Positions 24,901-37,200 of a DNA stretch of 64,000 nucleotides are shown here, in pieces. Source of the stretch: Nemopilema nomurai (lineage: Eukaryota; Cnidaria; Scyphozoa; Rhizostomeae; Rhizostomatidae); contig ML133409.1 of NCBI GenBank assembly GCA_003864495.1, positions 1,643,671 through 1,707,670 of the forward strand, given 5' to 3'. Every line of letters starts with the position of its first letter. Positions within the stretch are counted from its first letter, which is position 1. A program made the position numbers and the translations under genes. Under the pieces are notes generated by a model, which did not search any database, was not told the DNA's origin, and saw only the letters and a program-made list of their open reading frames with translations.

Positions 24901-27900
24901 TATCGCGAAGCTTTTGTCGTTGCCGAATCACAGCAAACAGCGCTGGTGGATGTTTGCCTGCCAAAAAGGTCGGTAAACTAACGAAAAGCCCGGCTAACAT
25001 CCATCCATCTACCTCCCCTTCTCTCTCTCTTCATAAACAACGTTGGCGTGCTGCAAAATGAAACCGAATTTTCGCGCTTAACCTTCTCCCTAGACCTCTA
25101 TCAAGCTGGAGTTTGTTCCAGACATTATTTTTTTAGAAAGCTCTTGGTATGTCAAAACCTAAAAATTGGAAATGATTTTGAGATGCTCTGAGGACTCTTG
25201 GAAAGCATTTCACTTCATTCCTTTTGTTAACCTCAGGGTACCATACTACTTTGACAAGGACAAACAGAAAGGTTGTATGCCCCGACCTCGTCCCCATGTC
25301 GTCTCATAATCATGCCTATTCTGTTGCCAGCATCCTTGCTTATCGAGAAATGGTTGCATCCAACTTTCTTGACCTTGTTTTAGATAACAATTGTTTCAAT
25401 TCTTGCAGATACAATGCTTGTTTTTGCCGAAAGTGTTTTGGGTAGGTCTCATAGGTGTTCTGCTTGATATGCCTTTGTCATTGTTTGTATCATTTGACGT
25501 GCGCAGATCTGGTTTGTTCTTCCGCCAAAGTCAAATGAATTTTGTAAGTTTCCAAATGCAAGCAGCAATGCTAAAAATGCAGCCCCGCCGAAAAGTGCAC
25601 CTAAGTTATTTTCAGTGAAAGTGGGGTAGAGGGCAGGATATTTGGTGTATGTAATTGCAAAAGCATACATACAATAGGGGTGTTCAAAGTCGATTTTCCA
25701 TAAACCCCTGTTGTTCGGTCTACTTACTTCTTTCTCCCGCATGCATAGTTGAAAAAAATTAGAGAAAACGACCGAAGTGAAGTGAAGAAAGCAAACATTA
25801 CTTATATTTTTTTTCCCTACAAGACTCAAAGCTGTTTAAATATCGAATCGTACCAGGCACAGCAAAACTTGCACTGGGCATCTAGACTGCTCCAATTCTA
25901 AGTAAATCTTCACGAAACTTATTCTAATTTATTGGTTAGTGCGTTCTGCCACTCAGCATCACTTCTGATACCATAGACTAGCTCACTGGTGCACGAACGA
26001 ATACAATAAATTTACTCATCTCAAAACGCGAGCTCTCTTAATAGCATGTAGCTGTTCAATGCATTTTTGAAAAATGAAGTAAATAAAAATCACTATTTAA
26101 AAAGGTCTGGAAATACTTTTAAAGCATTTGGTAGTAAAAGCGGCCTGGAAAATCCCAAGTATTGTGTGCGAATAATAGGGTGATGTAAAAGCCAGCTACA
26201 AATGCGAGTTTCGAGATAAGGAAGTGGCTGGCTCGAAACCAACAAAAGAAATCGTCAATCGGAAACAAGACAATTTTGTGAACGTCAATCGCTTTTACGG
26301 ACCAGAGAAAATGTATGGACAGCGACATTAGTGTGGTTAACCACTAAACTCATTCTCCATGCCAATCTCGACGGATCAGAGCGACTTGGATTTCATGAAA
26401 GTGAGTCAACTGAAAATTGCACTTGGAATATGGAACATCATTGGAATCCACCAACTTAACGTGACCCCCTTTGAAACCTGCAGAATCCCACCTGCAGAAG
26501 TCGCATGTTTAAAACCTCAGTTGCGTGCTGATTACATTCAGTTACAGCGAACAGCCTTCGAGTGTTCATTTATAATTAATCCTTTCTAAAGTTGATACTT
26601 GCAGATGGGACATCGTTATTTGCTTCAGTTGCAAATGCAAGCAGTCCCGACTAGCACTGTCCCATTAACGGTTTTGGTATTGACTGTTCCGTATTGACAC
26701 TCTAGCTGGTCATTGCCTCGCTTGTCACCCAGACCACAGAGAGGTTTACGAACTTGAGACATGGAGAGTAGTTCAGTTCAGTTCAGTTTCGTATTTTAAA
26801 TTCTCCACATTTTATCAAAACAAAACTAATTAATACAAACAAATTACTAGACTACAATAATAACAATAATGCACCTAAAATTAATACAACATACATATAC
26901 CGAACAAAGAACAAGATAAATTGCATGGGGGAATTACTTATAGGAGGAGTTCTCTCAGTTGTTAAACTAAACTGTTTCAAAAGTTGTGATCGATCTTGCT
27001 GTTTATAAACTGCTACCTAACATTCAACACCGCTCACCTTTTGCCCTAGATCTGGCTTTTAAATAGTATCTCAAACTCCAATATCAGGGTTCGTTGGATT
27101 AACATTGTTAAAACTCGCCCTGTTCAGAATTTATTTTTACTTGAACATTGGTGCAGTGATAGCCTTTGACAAGAGATAAGAACTCCTTTTGAGATTTGCA
27201 CGTAAATCCTTACAAATTGTACCCTCTCTATATACTTTGTTTCATTGAAATAGGAATCCTTTTGAGGATACTTTACCATGAAGCCTTTAATTTTTGTTTG
27301 AGATTTTAACCCCCGGAACTTCTCACATTTGTCCCAACGAATTGCTCGCAGGGTCAAATAGTCTCGGTAGAAATCCTCCTTTGAATGTTGACCTAATCAA
27401 CTACTATTTTTGTGATTACCATTATTTGCCCTGCATATTCACCTAGTTTCACATCCAATCAGACTTTTCCTTGATACTGTTGTTTTCCAGTAGGAGTCAT
27501 CGTTTTGTCACAACGATCATTAATTCGAAGAATGTCGTCTCCAGGGGGATAGCATTGTACCATTGTTCGTGACCGAATGGGCGTGCCGAAGAACATTCGG
27601 TTGCTGTCTTGACCTGTGTTTACGGGTAGTGCATGCAGACTCTACTCACTGTGCGGAGTTGTGAACTTTCCTTCCTCTTGAATTCTTTTCCAGCTTTTAC
27701 AGGTATGAGATCAGTCCTGTTTTCTTGGAATGAACTGTGCAATTTAATGCTTCATTGTAAATATCCGTTTTTTAGAAGTGGCTACCGCAGGTTAGGCATT
27801 CACTTGCCGCACAGGATGGCCTAACTCGTTGCAAGAGGGCAGAGTTTTTTGTATACAAATCACCTGAATATAGCTAAATCGTCACGGAATTCTTTGTTTC

Positions 27901-28109
27901 TACCAGCTAAATGTCAAGTGGGCTAAATACCATTTAAATGGTCGAATAATATCCTTTTTTACCAACTCGACAGTTTATCACAACATTTTAAGGAGTACGT
28001 TTAGCCCCTCTCCGCTTGAAAGCCCTCACTGATTTTTAATTGTGGAAAATTTCAAGGCATCTCCGCCCTAGTCTATATTGGTTGTCCTTGTAAGCTGGCG
28101 ACATTCCAG
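21952..28109. other. Gene-free interval between calcineurin B and calpain A
   Basis: No exon series with coding character was found on either strand. The longest frame, 126 codons on the minus strand at 25449-25829, has no recognisable motif. A short (GTTCA)n run at about 26770-26787 resembles the tail of a non-LTR retrotransposon, but no coding remnant is next to it. The more GC-rich patch near 24.85-25.1 kb might be a promoter or a 5' non-coding exon. Confidence 0.4.
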
Positions 28110-28237
28110 GTAATACGTTTCTGCCTAAGCTACTCATTGGCAACCGCTTATCGGCCTGAACTAAAGCCCATGTTGCCTGCAAACTACAGTAAAAAAGTGC
28201 TTGGATTTTCTTCTATGAATCTTTTGTTTTTTTCCAG
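28110..28237 (+). other. Candidate 5' UTR intron of calpain A
   Basis: A donor-like CCAG|gtaata ends a possible leader exon at 28109, and the acceptor tttccag|TATGG lies one base before the calpain A start codon at 28239. The 128-bp length is plausible, but the donor choice is a guess; only the acceptor is well supported. Confidence 0.35.
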
Positions 28238-28238
28238 T

Positions 28239-31200
28239 ATGGCTTCGATTACAGTAAGATCTGGACAAACAACTGGCACGAGAAAAGTCTATTCAGCTGG
28301 TGGGGCAAAAAAGGCATCGGGGTATCATCTTGGCAAGCCCGCAGATGCCATTGATGGATTGAAAACACCCTCGGACGCCATGCCCTATAAAGGTCAGAGA
28401 TACCTAGACATAAAAAACGCTTGTCTAAGAGGTGGGACATTTTTCGAAGACCCTGAATTCCCTGCTGTTGAATCGTCACTTTTCTTCAGTGGGAAAAAGC
28501 CCCCAAAACCATTTGTATGGAAGAGACCAAAGGTTTGTCTAATGCCTTTTGTACCTAATTAAAGTCAAACAAGCAGCAATAGGTTAAATTTTGCAAAATG
28601 TATGGTGTGATTGTGATAGCAAAATTAGGTTTTCTACAATGATCTTACCTTGAAGAAGTATTATTTTGTTAGGAACACAAATAGGAAGTTCTTACTGGTA
28701 AATTACTACTTTTTTAGAAGTGATTTTAAAGCTCTAAATTGAAGCCAACAATTTATTTGCTTCTCCTCCATAAAAATCAACATCTATGTCATTATTTGCA
28801 GGATATTGTTAGCGACCCACAGATGTTTGTTGGTGGGGCAAGCAGATTTGATATTTCCCAAGGAATGCTTGGCGATTGTTGGCTGCTTGCAGCTATTGCA
28901 ACATTGACCCAGTACGAGTCACTACTATACCAAGTTGTTCCTCCTGACCAAAGCTTCACTGATGGATATGCAGGAATATTCAGGTTCAGGTTCTGGCAGT
29001 ATGGAAGGTGGGAGGAAGTTGTTATTGATGACCGTCTCCCTACATACAATGGAAAACTTGTGTTTGTGCACTCTGCAGAGAGGGGAGAAATGTGGTCTGC
29101 TTTGCTGGAGAAGGCATATGCTAAGTATGACAACTCTTTCTTGCTATTATTGATAGAATATTGTTATCATTGATAAAGAGTCAAGGTTTGAGTTATATGT
29201 TATTCAAACCAAATTTTAGTGGTGTGATCTTACATATACCAAGGTCCTTTCAACCTGGATTATTATGAATTTGAAGATTGCCTGTGATTATTGTTATGCC
29301 AATCTCATGATTTTGGTATTTTTGGTCTAAGGAGTGACTTTATATATATACTTTGAATAATTGAATACTTTGATTATTAAATAATGAAAAGATGGATTAT
29401 TCATATTGTATGCATTGAATAATTTGTTTGTTGCTCAAAACAAAACAAGAAACCTGTGAATTTTTCATTTCTATTCATACATAACAAGTATTGTTTTGGC
29501 ATCTATTTCTGTTAGTGCTAATTAACAATATATGGAATGCAATAGAGAGCCTCCTAGTTTTAAAAATTGCCATTTTCAACAAAGAATGATCTACTACTAT
29601 TAAACTTTTTTATTTGGTCAATTCCAAAATCATTAACTTCCAGTCCTGTTTCTATGAGAAATGCACAATAGCCAACTTATTAATCCATAGCTAACTGAAC
29701 TTGCAAGGTTTAGTAGAAGGTTATTTCTCCATACAAACCAATGATGAATTTTCCATCAGCTTATTGCACAAGCTTTGCATGCATCAAAATGGGTACTTCA
29801 ACAAGGGATTAAATTACAAGTATTGCTGCAGACATGCAAAGCACTGAAAAATTGTACTACCCTACATACAAATTTTTGTGGAAACTCTTTCATTTACCAT
29901 CAATATTTTTCATTTTGTTTGTTACTTTAAATTTTTAAACTTTTCTTGTTACAATATTAAAATTCAAGCTTTTATTTGTTTTTGCTGTTATAAGCTATTT
30001 TGTGTTCTCTGAATGTTACTTTTAAGTTAATACTTTCAGCCCTTAGAATTGTTTTGAACAGAATTATGGTTATTTTCTTCGTGCATCAGTAAAATGTTTT
30101 GAAAGTTTGTTATCAAGGTCAAGATAGGCCTTCCATTCAATTGGTTAATTTGTTTCAATAAATTTTACGTTAAAAACAGAAGGATTTAGGTGGTGAAGCA
30201 TAAATAGTTGTTATTAAAATAGCATGCTTTTATTCAAATTTAACTGAGACAGTTAAACTTTAAGCCATTGTATATGTATATTTTCTTTGTTTGTTAACTT
30301 TCTAACCGCATGAATTCTATAGATTAAAGATTTATTACATTGTGAGTTTTTTCCGAACCTCATGTTTAAGGGGTAGAAGAAAATTCAATTTTCCATAACA
30401 TTTTCATTTTGTTTTTAGTTGTTCATTTTTTTCAGCTCAATTTTGGCCTGATTTTTGTGGACCCTTGGTCATTATGTTTCGGAAATAATTCTGTTTAAAA
30501 TTTTCTGATGTTTCAATTTAACGCGTAAACATTCATGCTTCGAAAAGCTTTCAAGCAAATTTTAAACACAATCGTCTCTAAAGCAGTTATGGAAACGTCA
30601 AATGAGTCCAAGCAAATGGAATCAATAAATGTTTTGGTTTGGCCAGCCAGCGATACTATCGCTAAGCGATACCAATAAATAATTTATGGCGATTGTCAGC
30701 TTATCAAGAAAGCGGGTGGGAAAACTTCCTTTTTTCCAATCGGGTTCAGAATTGGTGCAGTTTTTCAGCATCCTTTTGTAAAATGTTTTTTAGTGATTTT
30801 ACATTGCATGGTTGTATGCAAAATCAATACACATTTTCCATTCTTGTTGATATAAGTGTTTTCCTGCGGTCAACCCTTCGCTTTGTGCAGCCTCCAAGAA
30901 TTACATAGAGGTCGTTTGTCCTTCAACTAATGGAATTAGAAGCCAAAATAATGAAAGGCACATTACTACTGTTTCCAGTTTTATCCACAAATCAGTGAGC
31001 ATTTGGGCCCATTGCTCATTCTAATTATCAGTTTAATTCGTTGTTTTGTAAAGCTAGGTTCGTTGTTTTGTTTTGGAATTTCAGAGCCCAAGAGGGGCTC
31101 GTAATAATTTATATCAATAAGTAAAATTAGTTATTGTTGTACAATCTCTGAACAAAAAATGAATAAAGCCCATAACGTGTTGTTTTGAGTTTTTGAAGCC

Positions 31201-34200
31201 TTGTTTCTATTTAATCAAAACAAATTTTGAACGTTGTTTCTTAACCAATATGTTTCTGTGGTTCTTTCGGAGACTGAAGGGCGTGTTCAGCCCAAACCCT
31301 CCCTTTTGAGGCCCGATCCTACAAGAACTCCGAACTGGCTCTTTGATGGAAATAGTTCCACTCTTTATTCTTGGTTGCGAGAAGCAAGGACACTTCCAAG
31401 GGAGAGCAACAAATGAATATATAAAAAGTTCTTCCAAAGAAATGAGCAAAAACGAAAGTATAAGTATAAAAAGTGCTGCTTATAGTAGAGAAACAGTGAA
31501 AACCATGCAAATCTAACCACCTAAAGTCCCCTAAAACTGATAACATGCGATAAGGGGTCTGGTCCCCAATCAAGCTTCAGCACCGCAGAGAAGGCCATCT
31601 GCACTAGGAGGGCCTGCACCCTCCAATCTAAACGGCGCCAATCTGAACGGCACCAATTTTCACTGGCCTGCAAACCGGTTTAGTGTTTTCGTGAAAGGAC
31701 CTCTGCTCCTTAACAAGTTGCAGGTTGCAGCAACCAGTGTAAGTGTAAATTAGCCTTTAATGCTTAGAGATTCTTGAACCATCTTTTATTATGAGCCGAG
31801 TTTAACATTGAGACTCAATGCCCCTTTGTTTTCTTTGTGGCGCTGGCTTGTGTTTTATACTGACCTTTCATATATTTTCAGCTTGATTCTTATTTCCCAC
31901 TTACTTTCTAATCATAATCCAATTTAGATTGAACGGTAGCTACGAGTCGCTGAAAGGAGGCCAGACTAGCGAGGCAATGGAAGACTTCACTGGTGGCGTT
32001 ACTGAAACATTCAATTTGGGTAAAGCCCCGACAAAACTTGAAGGGATCTTACTGAAGTCAGTCGCAAGGCAGTCGCTGATGTGTTGCTCTATTGAAGCCA
32101 AGCCTAACGAGATCGAGGCCAAGCTGAGCAATGGCTTGATCAAAGGTCATGCCTACTCAATAACTGGAGTCAAGAAGGTTTGTTTGCAAGCAGCTTTCTA
32201 TACGAGGCGTTTCTCGCCTGAGCGGGGAATTTCCCCCTGTCCTTCTGCTGTAGTCAAGATAGTTTGAAGGCTTTCAAGATAGTTGCCACCTTCTCTCCTT
32301 TGCTCCCTTTAAGTAATCGACAAAGCCAGTCAGACTACGATATCCACTGTGTCGTGTTTGTGAACGTCCATAAATTTACCAATCCGATATGACAGTGAAT
32401 TGTTTTGGAGCCATCTTCTGCCATAGCATCATCTTAATTTTATGCTGCCTCTACCCAGATTAAGCAAAAAGCCACTCTTACCTGTTCAATTTTGTTATAA
32501 TAGATTACCGTGAAGGGCAAGCCGGTGACTCTGATCAGGGTACGTAACCCGTGGGGCAATGAAAGAGAGTGGATGGGAGCCTGGAGTGACGGGTAAGTGC
32601 TGCCATACCCATGGAGTTTTAGTTAAATCACCAAGTAATATCAAAAAGCGAGAATGATTTCATTCCCAAGGCAAGAATAACATCATATGTGAGTCTAGGA
32701 TTTATTTTAACGTAGATGTTGATAGCTATAGTTTGTATGCTAATTTTCCAATACCTCAGTTACGATTCACGCCAAAGTTGCTGCACAACAGGTCATGAAT
32801 TAAGTGACTATCAAGCTGCATAAGGGACCTTGACGCGTTCCCCCTTTTACGCAGTGAAAGCGAGATTAAGCCATTGTTTCCCTCCGCAGCGCAAAATATA
32901 TCCAGTGTCTTTAAGATGCATATCTTAGCAGTTAATTCGTCACTGTATGCCTTAGTTATTTTTATCGCGTTTTCCTTGGTAGATCTCGAGAATGGGGATT
33001 GCTCAGTGACCAAGAAAAGAAGAATCTAGGGATCACCTTTGATGACGATGGCGAGTTTTGGTATGCAGTCATTTCACTGTTTATCACCCATGAATTGTTC
33101 TGAAGTACTGTTTGATTTTTTGCACGAACAATGTATCATCTTTTTAAGTCAACCCTTATGAAGTGGAAGTTACCGTATACCAGCTCAGATTTCAAGAGCG
33201 GTACACAAATAAGTAGAGCATATAATTTTATTAACATATAAATCGCAAGGATTTGTTATTTTGGTTCTGACGACATTTTGTCGTATTTTTGACATGACTG
33301 GTTTTAACAGCGGGTCAGTATACTCTGTTATTATGTTTAGCGCCTTTACATTTCAGGATGTCATTTGACGACTTCAAATCGGAGTTTACCAGGCTGGAAA
33401 TCTGCATGTTGAGTCCCGATAGTGCCGGTGATGTTGACAGGAAAACGTGGGAAGCCAACGCCTACCAAGGGTCCTGGCAAAAGGGCGTCTCTGCTGGCGG
33501 CTGCAGGAACTTTCCGGATTCGTTCTATGCTAATCCTCAGTTCAAGTAAGTCAGAATCATAACATTTCAAAGATTTCTGTTCAGCATCTACAAGTTATTT
33601 CAGCTGACATCTCAAAGCTGATTGGCCTGGTATATATTCAAGTGCACTTTTTTCCTTATTTCTATAAATTTTGAATTCGCAGTATTCTTTGAATTTCCAT
33701 TTAAATTCGTAACCCTGTGGGGTTTGTATGTAGTTGCTACAGGAAGAGATAGTCACTAGAAGATGTATATGCTGGCATTTTTGCATCGTGTTTTGTCATT
33801 TCCGTGTAGACAGAGTGAATTGAAAGTTCGGCGTTGAAGCATCATGAGAACAGAATTGGCTCCATTTCAACTATACTTTCTATTTCTCAGGGTGAAACTA
33901 GAAGACCCAGACTCTGATGATGAAGAGGACAACTGCACTCTTGTTATCGGTGTCATCCAGAAGAACCGCAGAAAGATCAAGAAGCTCGGAGCTCAGAATC
34001 TCACCATCGGTTTTGCTATTTACAAGGTGAGCACCATTTCTACCAAATGGTGGGCATTTCTCAAAGGAAGAGGGGGTAGTGAATCTAATCTAAACGAGCA
34101 CTACTTTTTGTTGCACTTTCAAATAACAGCCTGTTGTTCCGCTTGTCGTTTTCCGGTGCCAAGAGGCTCATCAGCACCTTGCTGTCAGCTGAAAATAAAG

Positions 34201-37200
34201 CGAGTTTTTTGCAGGTTAAGACAATTTCCAATCTTCAGGGACTTCTCAAGAAACTTCTTTCTTATATGGATTCCTCTTTATGTAGCTTCTTCCAGTTATC
34301 TTATTCAGGGATAGGAATGTGAACTCCAAGTTTTGCATTTCAGCTCGGTGACGATGCCGATCAATACGTGGATCAAGGAAGAATGGGAAAAGATTTCTTT
34401 CTCTACAACAAATCAACTGCAAGATCTGAGAACTTCATCAACTCCAGGGAGGTTACTGGCCGCTTCTCTTTGCCCCCAGGGGAGTATGCCATCGTCCCCA
34501 GTACTTTCAAGCCACAGGAAGAAGGAGATTTTCTCATCAGAATGTTCTCCGAGAAAGGCGCTCCAGCTGAGTGAGTGGCTTTTTATTTCTTTTTCCATGT
34601 CTACCAGTATACTTAAATTGGCAATATATAAAAACAGCAAAACAGTTCATCTACATTGTCTTTATGTTTTTCCATTGTATTTGTAGCTTTCTTCTTTGAC
34701 ATTGAGTGCGTGTGCGTTTGCTTGTTGTAACAGTTTCATGTTTCATCTTTGATGTTAGAATACCGAATTATCAACTCAATGTTTACCTTTTCAGCACCAT
34801 GGACACTCAAACAACCATTGAGTACAGGCCTTCCCAGGTATGCTACGCCATCAAGTACCGCATTAACTTTTATTGTCTCAGGTACTAACGCAGTTCGATA
34901 GCCATGCCCATTTTTGGCTTTTTAAGTCAAGGAGCCCTTTTTGGACAGCCTAGTACGAAAAAGGAAAGAACAATCAAGCAGTTCTCTTGTATCTTGTGCA
35001 TCTTTGCCAAATAAAACCATCCGTTCAATGTCATTGCTTTCGGCTAGGCTTGTTCATCTTGTTGGGGAGGTGAGTTAGGGTAAGTCTAAAAGGTCTGGGT
35101 AGGCCCCCCGTGAAAGGAAAAGGTGCGCATGCGTGCTTTACTACATTTAACGGCAGACAGGCAAAAGAGAGAATTTTGAAATGAAGGAAATACACAACGA
35201 AGATCCAGTTGCTGAAGTCATGGTTCTAGTAGGTTTAATGCGCATGCGTACCTTATCCTCGTAGCTGACTGGCTTGGGCGAATAACGTACGCTTTGGTTC
35301 TAAACAACGGAGCGGCGTGCTCGTCTCCCCAACAAAGTCGGATGTAAACCAAAAATGACAAAAAGCTCTACATATGCTCAACACATTGTGTCGGAAAACC
35401 TGTTTAAGTTCATCCACTACTCCTTGGTCGCAAGGTTAAATTTTATGTCAAATAATTATTTTTTAAACTTCAAATAAACAGGGCTTGAAGTAAAGTATTT
35501 GAGGATAAACAGCTTATTGGTATCTGTCTATGCAAGTGGACTGCATAAACGCTATTAACACGTAATGTTATCTTCATATTGTTTGTATAGTGTATTTCAT
35601 ACTCTGATGTATGCGGTAAGCAGTAACTTAAAATAAAATCGAAAAGAGCTTTACGGAATGGGTGTATTGTTGTAGCCAAGCGACTGAATAAATCACACAC
35701 AGTTGTGAAAAGTAACTTGCGTAAACAAGAAGTAAATGTAAAGTGTTTATTTCACAAGCTCTAATTTTTCAGGAGGAGCAGTCTGATATACACGACAATA
35801 TTACGTGTCTTGTGGAGGTAACATATAAGAAAACTAAACATTATCTTAAAATCAACTCAACACTTCTATACATGCTGAAATTTTAAATTTAGTAACATAA
35901 CCCAAAAGGTTTACTTAAATGTATTTAAAATAATATCATGCTAAAAACATATGTTTAAAAAAATTTATCCAAGCGCGCTGAGAATAACCTCATTCAGTTT
36001 TATACAGATATTAAACTATAATAACAACAATTGTGACAGTAAAGGGTTGATTGTTTATTACATAATAAATTGTGACATAAATTTAATTGTAATCCAGAGT
36101 TCTCTTTAAATTTACTGCTGCCTAGCACATGCGCAAGTCATTTCGCGATTTTTCTGGTTAAATTATTCGAGAAGAGCAGTAGGCCACTTCGCTAGAGTTG
36201 ACTGAGAATGGACTTCATGGCTTTTTCGAAATGCTCACACATTCTCTTCTAAAAAACCATCCTTGAGTGTGTTTGCTCTGAATGTGTTTGCTCTGAATGT
36301 GTTTGCGCTGAATGTGTTTGCGCTGAATGTGTTTGCTCTGAATGTGTTTGCTCTGAGTATGTTTGTTTTAAATGTGTTTGCTCTGAATGTGTAGCTCTAA
36401 ATATCTTTGTTCTGAATGTGTTTGTTCCGAATGTGTTTGTTTTGAGTGTGTTTGCTACTGGGTACATGATAGACAATAAATATCTTGTTTTGTAGCCTTC
36501 ACAGGAAGAGAATGAAGAATTTGACAAGAAGTTTGTTGATTTTTTCAACAAAGTGGCAGGCAAGGTATGTATATGTATAAAAGTGTTTCTTCTGACTTCT
36601 GTGTCATGTTCTTTGATAAGTTATAGGTTAAAGAGCTTAAATTATTGGAAATGTTAACTGATTATTTTCTGATAGCTATTGGAAATTTTTTCTGATAGCT
36701 ATGGCGATTTTACCTTTCTTTTTTGATAATTAGTAAGGATGTTAAGAAACGCACTTGTTGTTTTAGGATGGTGAGATTGATGCTTTTGAGCTTCAAAGCG
36801 TCATCACAGCTGTATTCAAGAAAGGTCAGTAAGCGATTGTTTCGACAAACTCAAGATTTGACAAAAACCACTGAATCATAGAATCACTAGTAAAAAGATG
36901 ATCGCCTGGAATGAATTACTAAATCATTGAATCACTAGTAGAAAGATGATCGTCTGGCATAAATCACTGCATCATTAAATCACTAGTATAATAATGATCG
37001 TCTGGTGTGCGAGCCATCTTTAGGCCTAGACTTGAATGTTCCTCAACTTTTCATGAGAAGGCTGTGCTGCATGAGAAAGATGATCATATGCTGTTTGAAA
37101 ACCGTTTTAATGTATTAATGAATTAGTTGATGTATTTAGAGAAATGTTTTGAAGGCATATTCGTCAGCTTTTCTAGGTTTTGTAAATACGGCTATAGGTC

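Noticed and set aside
25449..25829. 126-codon minus-strand frame
   Set aside because: No motif, no splice partners, unlikely composition; too isolated to call, though it is the longest frame in a 6-kb gap.
36249..36563. 104-codon minus-strand frame with EQTHS-type repeats
   Set aside because: It is the translation of the 15-bp intronic minisatellite; the true coding exon 36496-36564 is on the plus strand in another frame.
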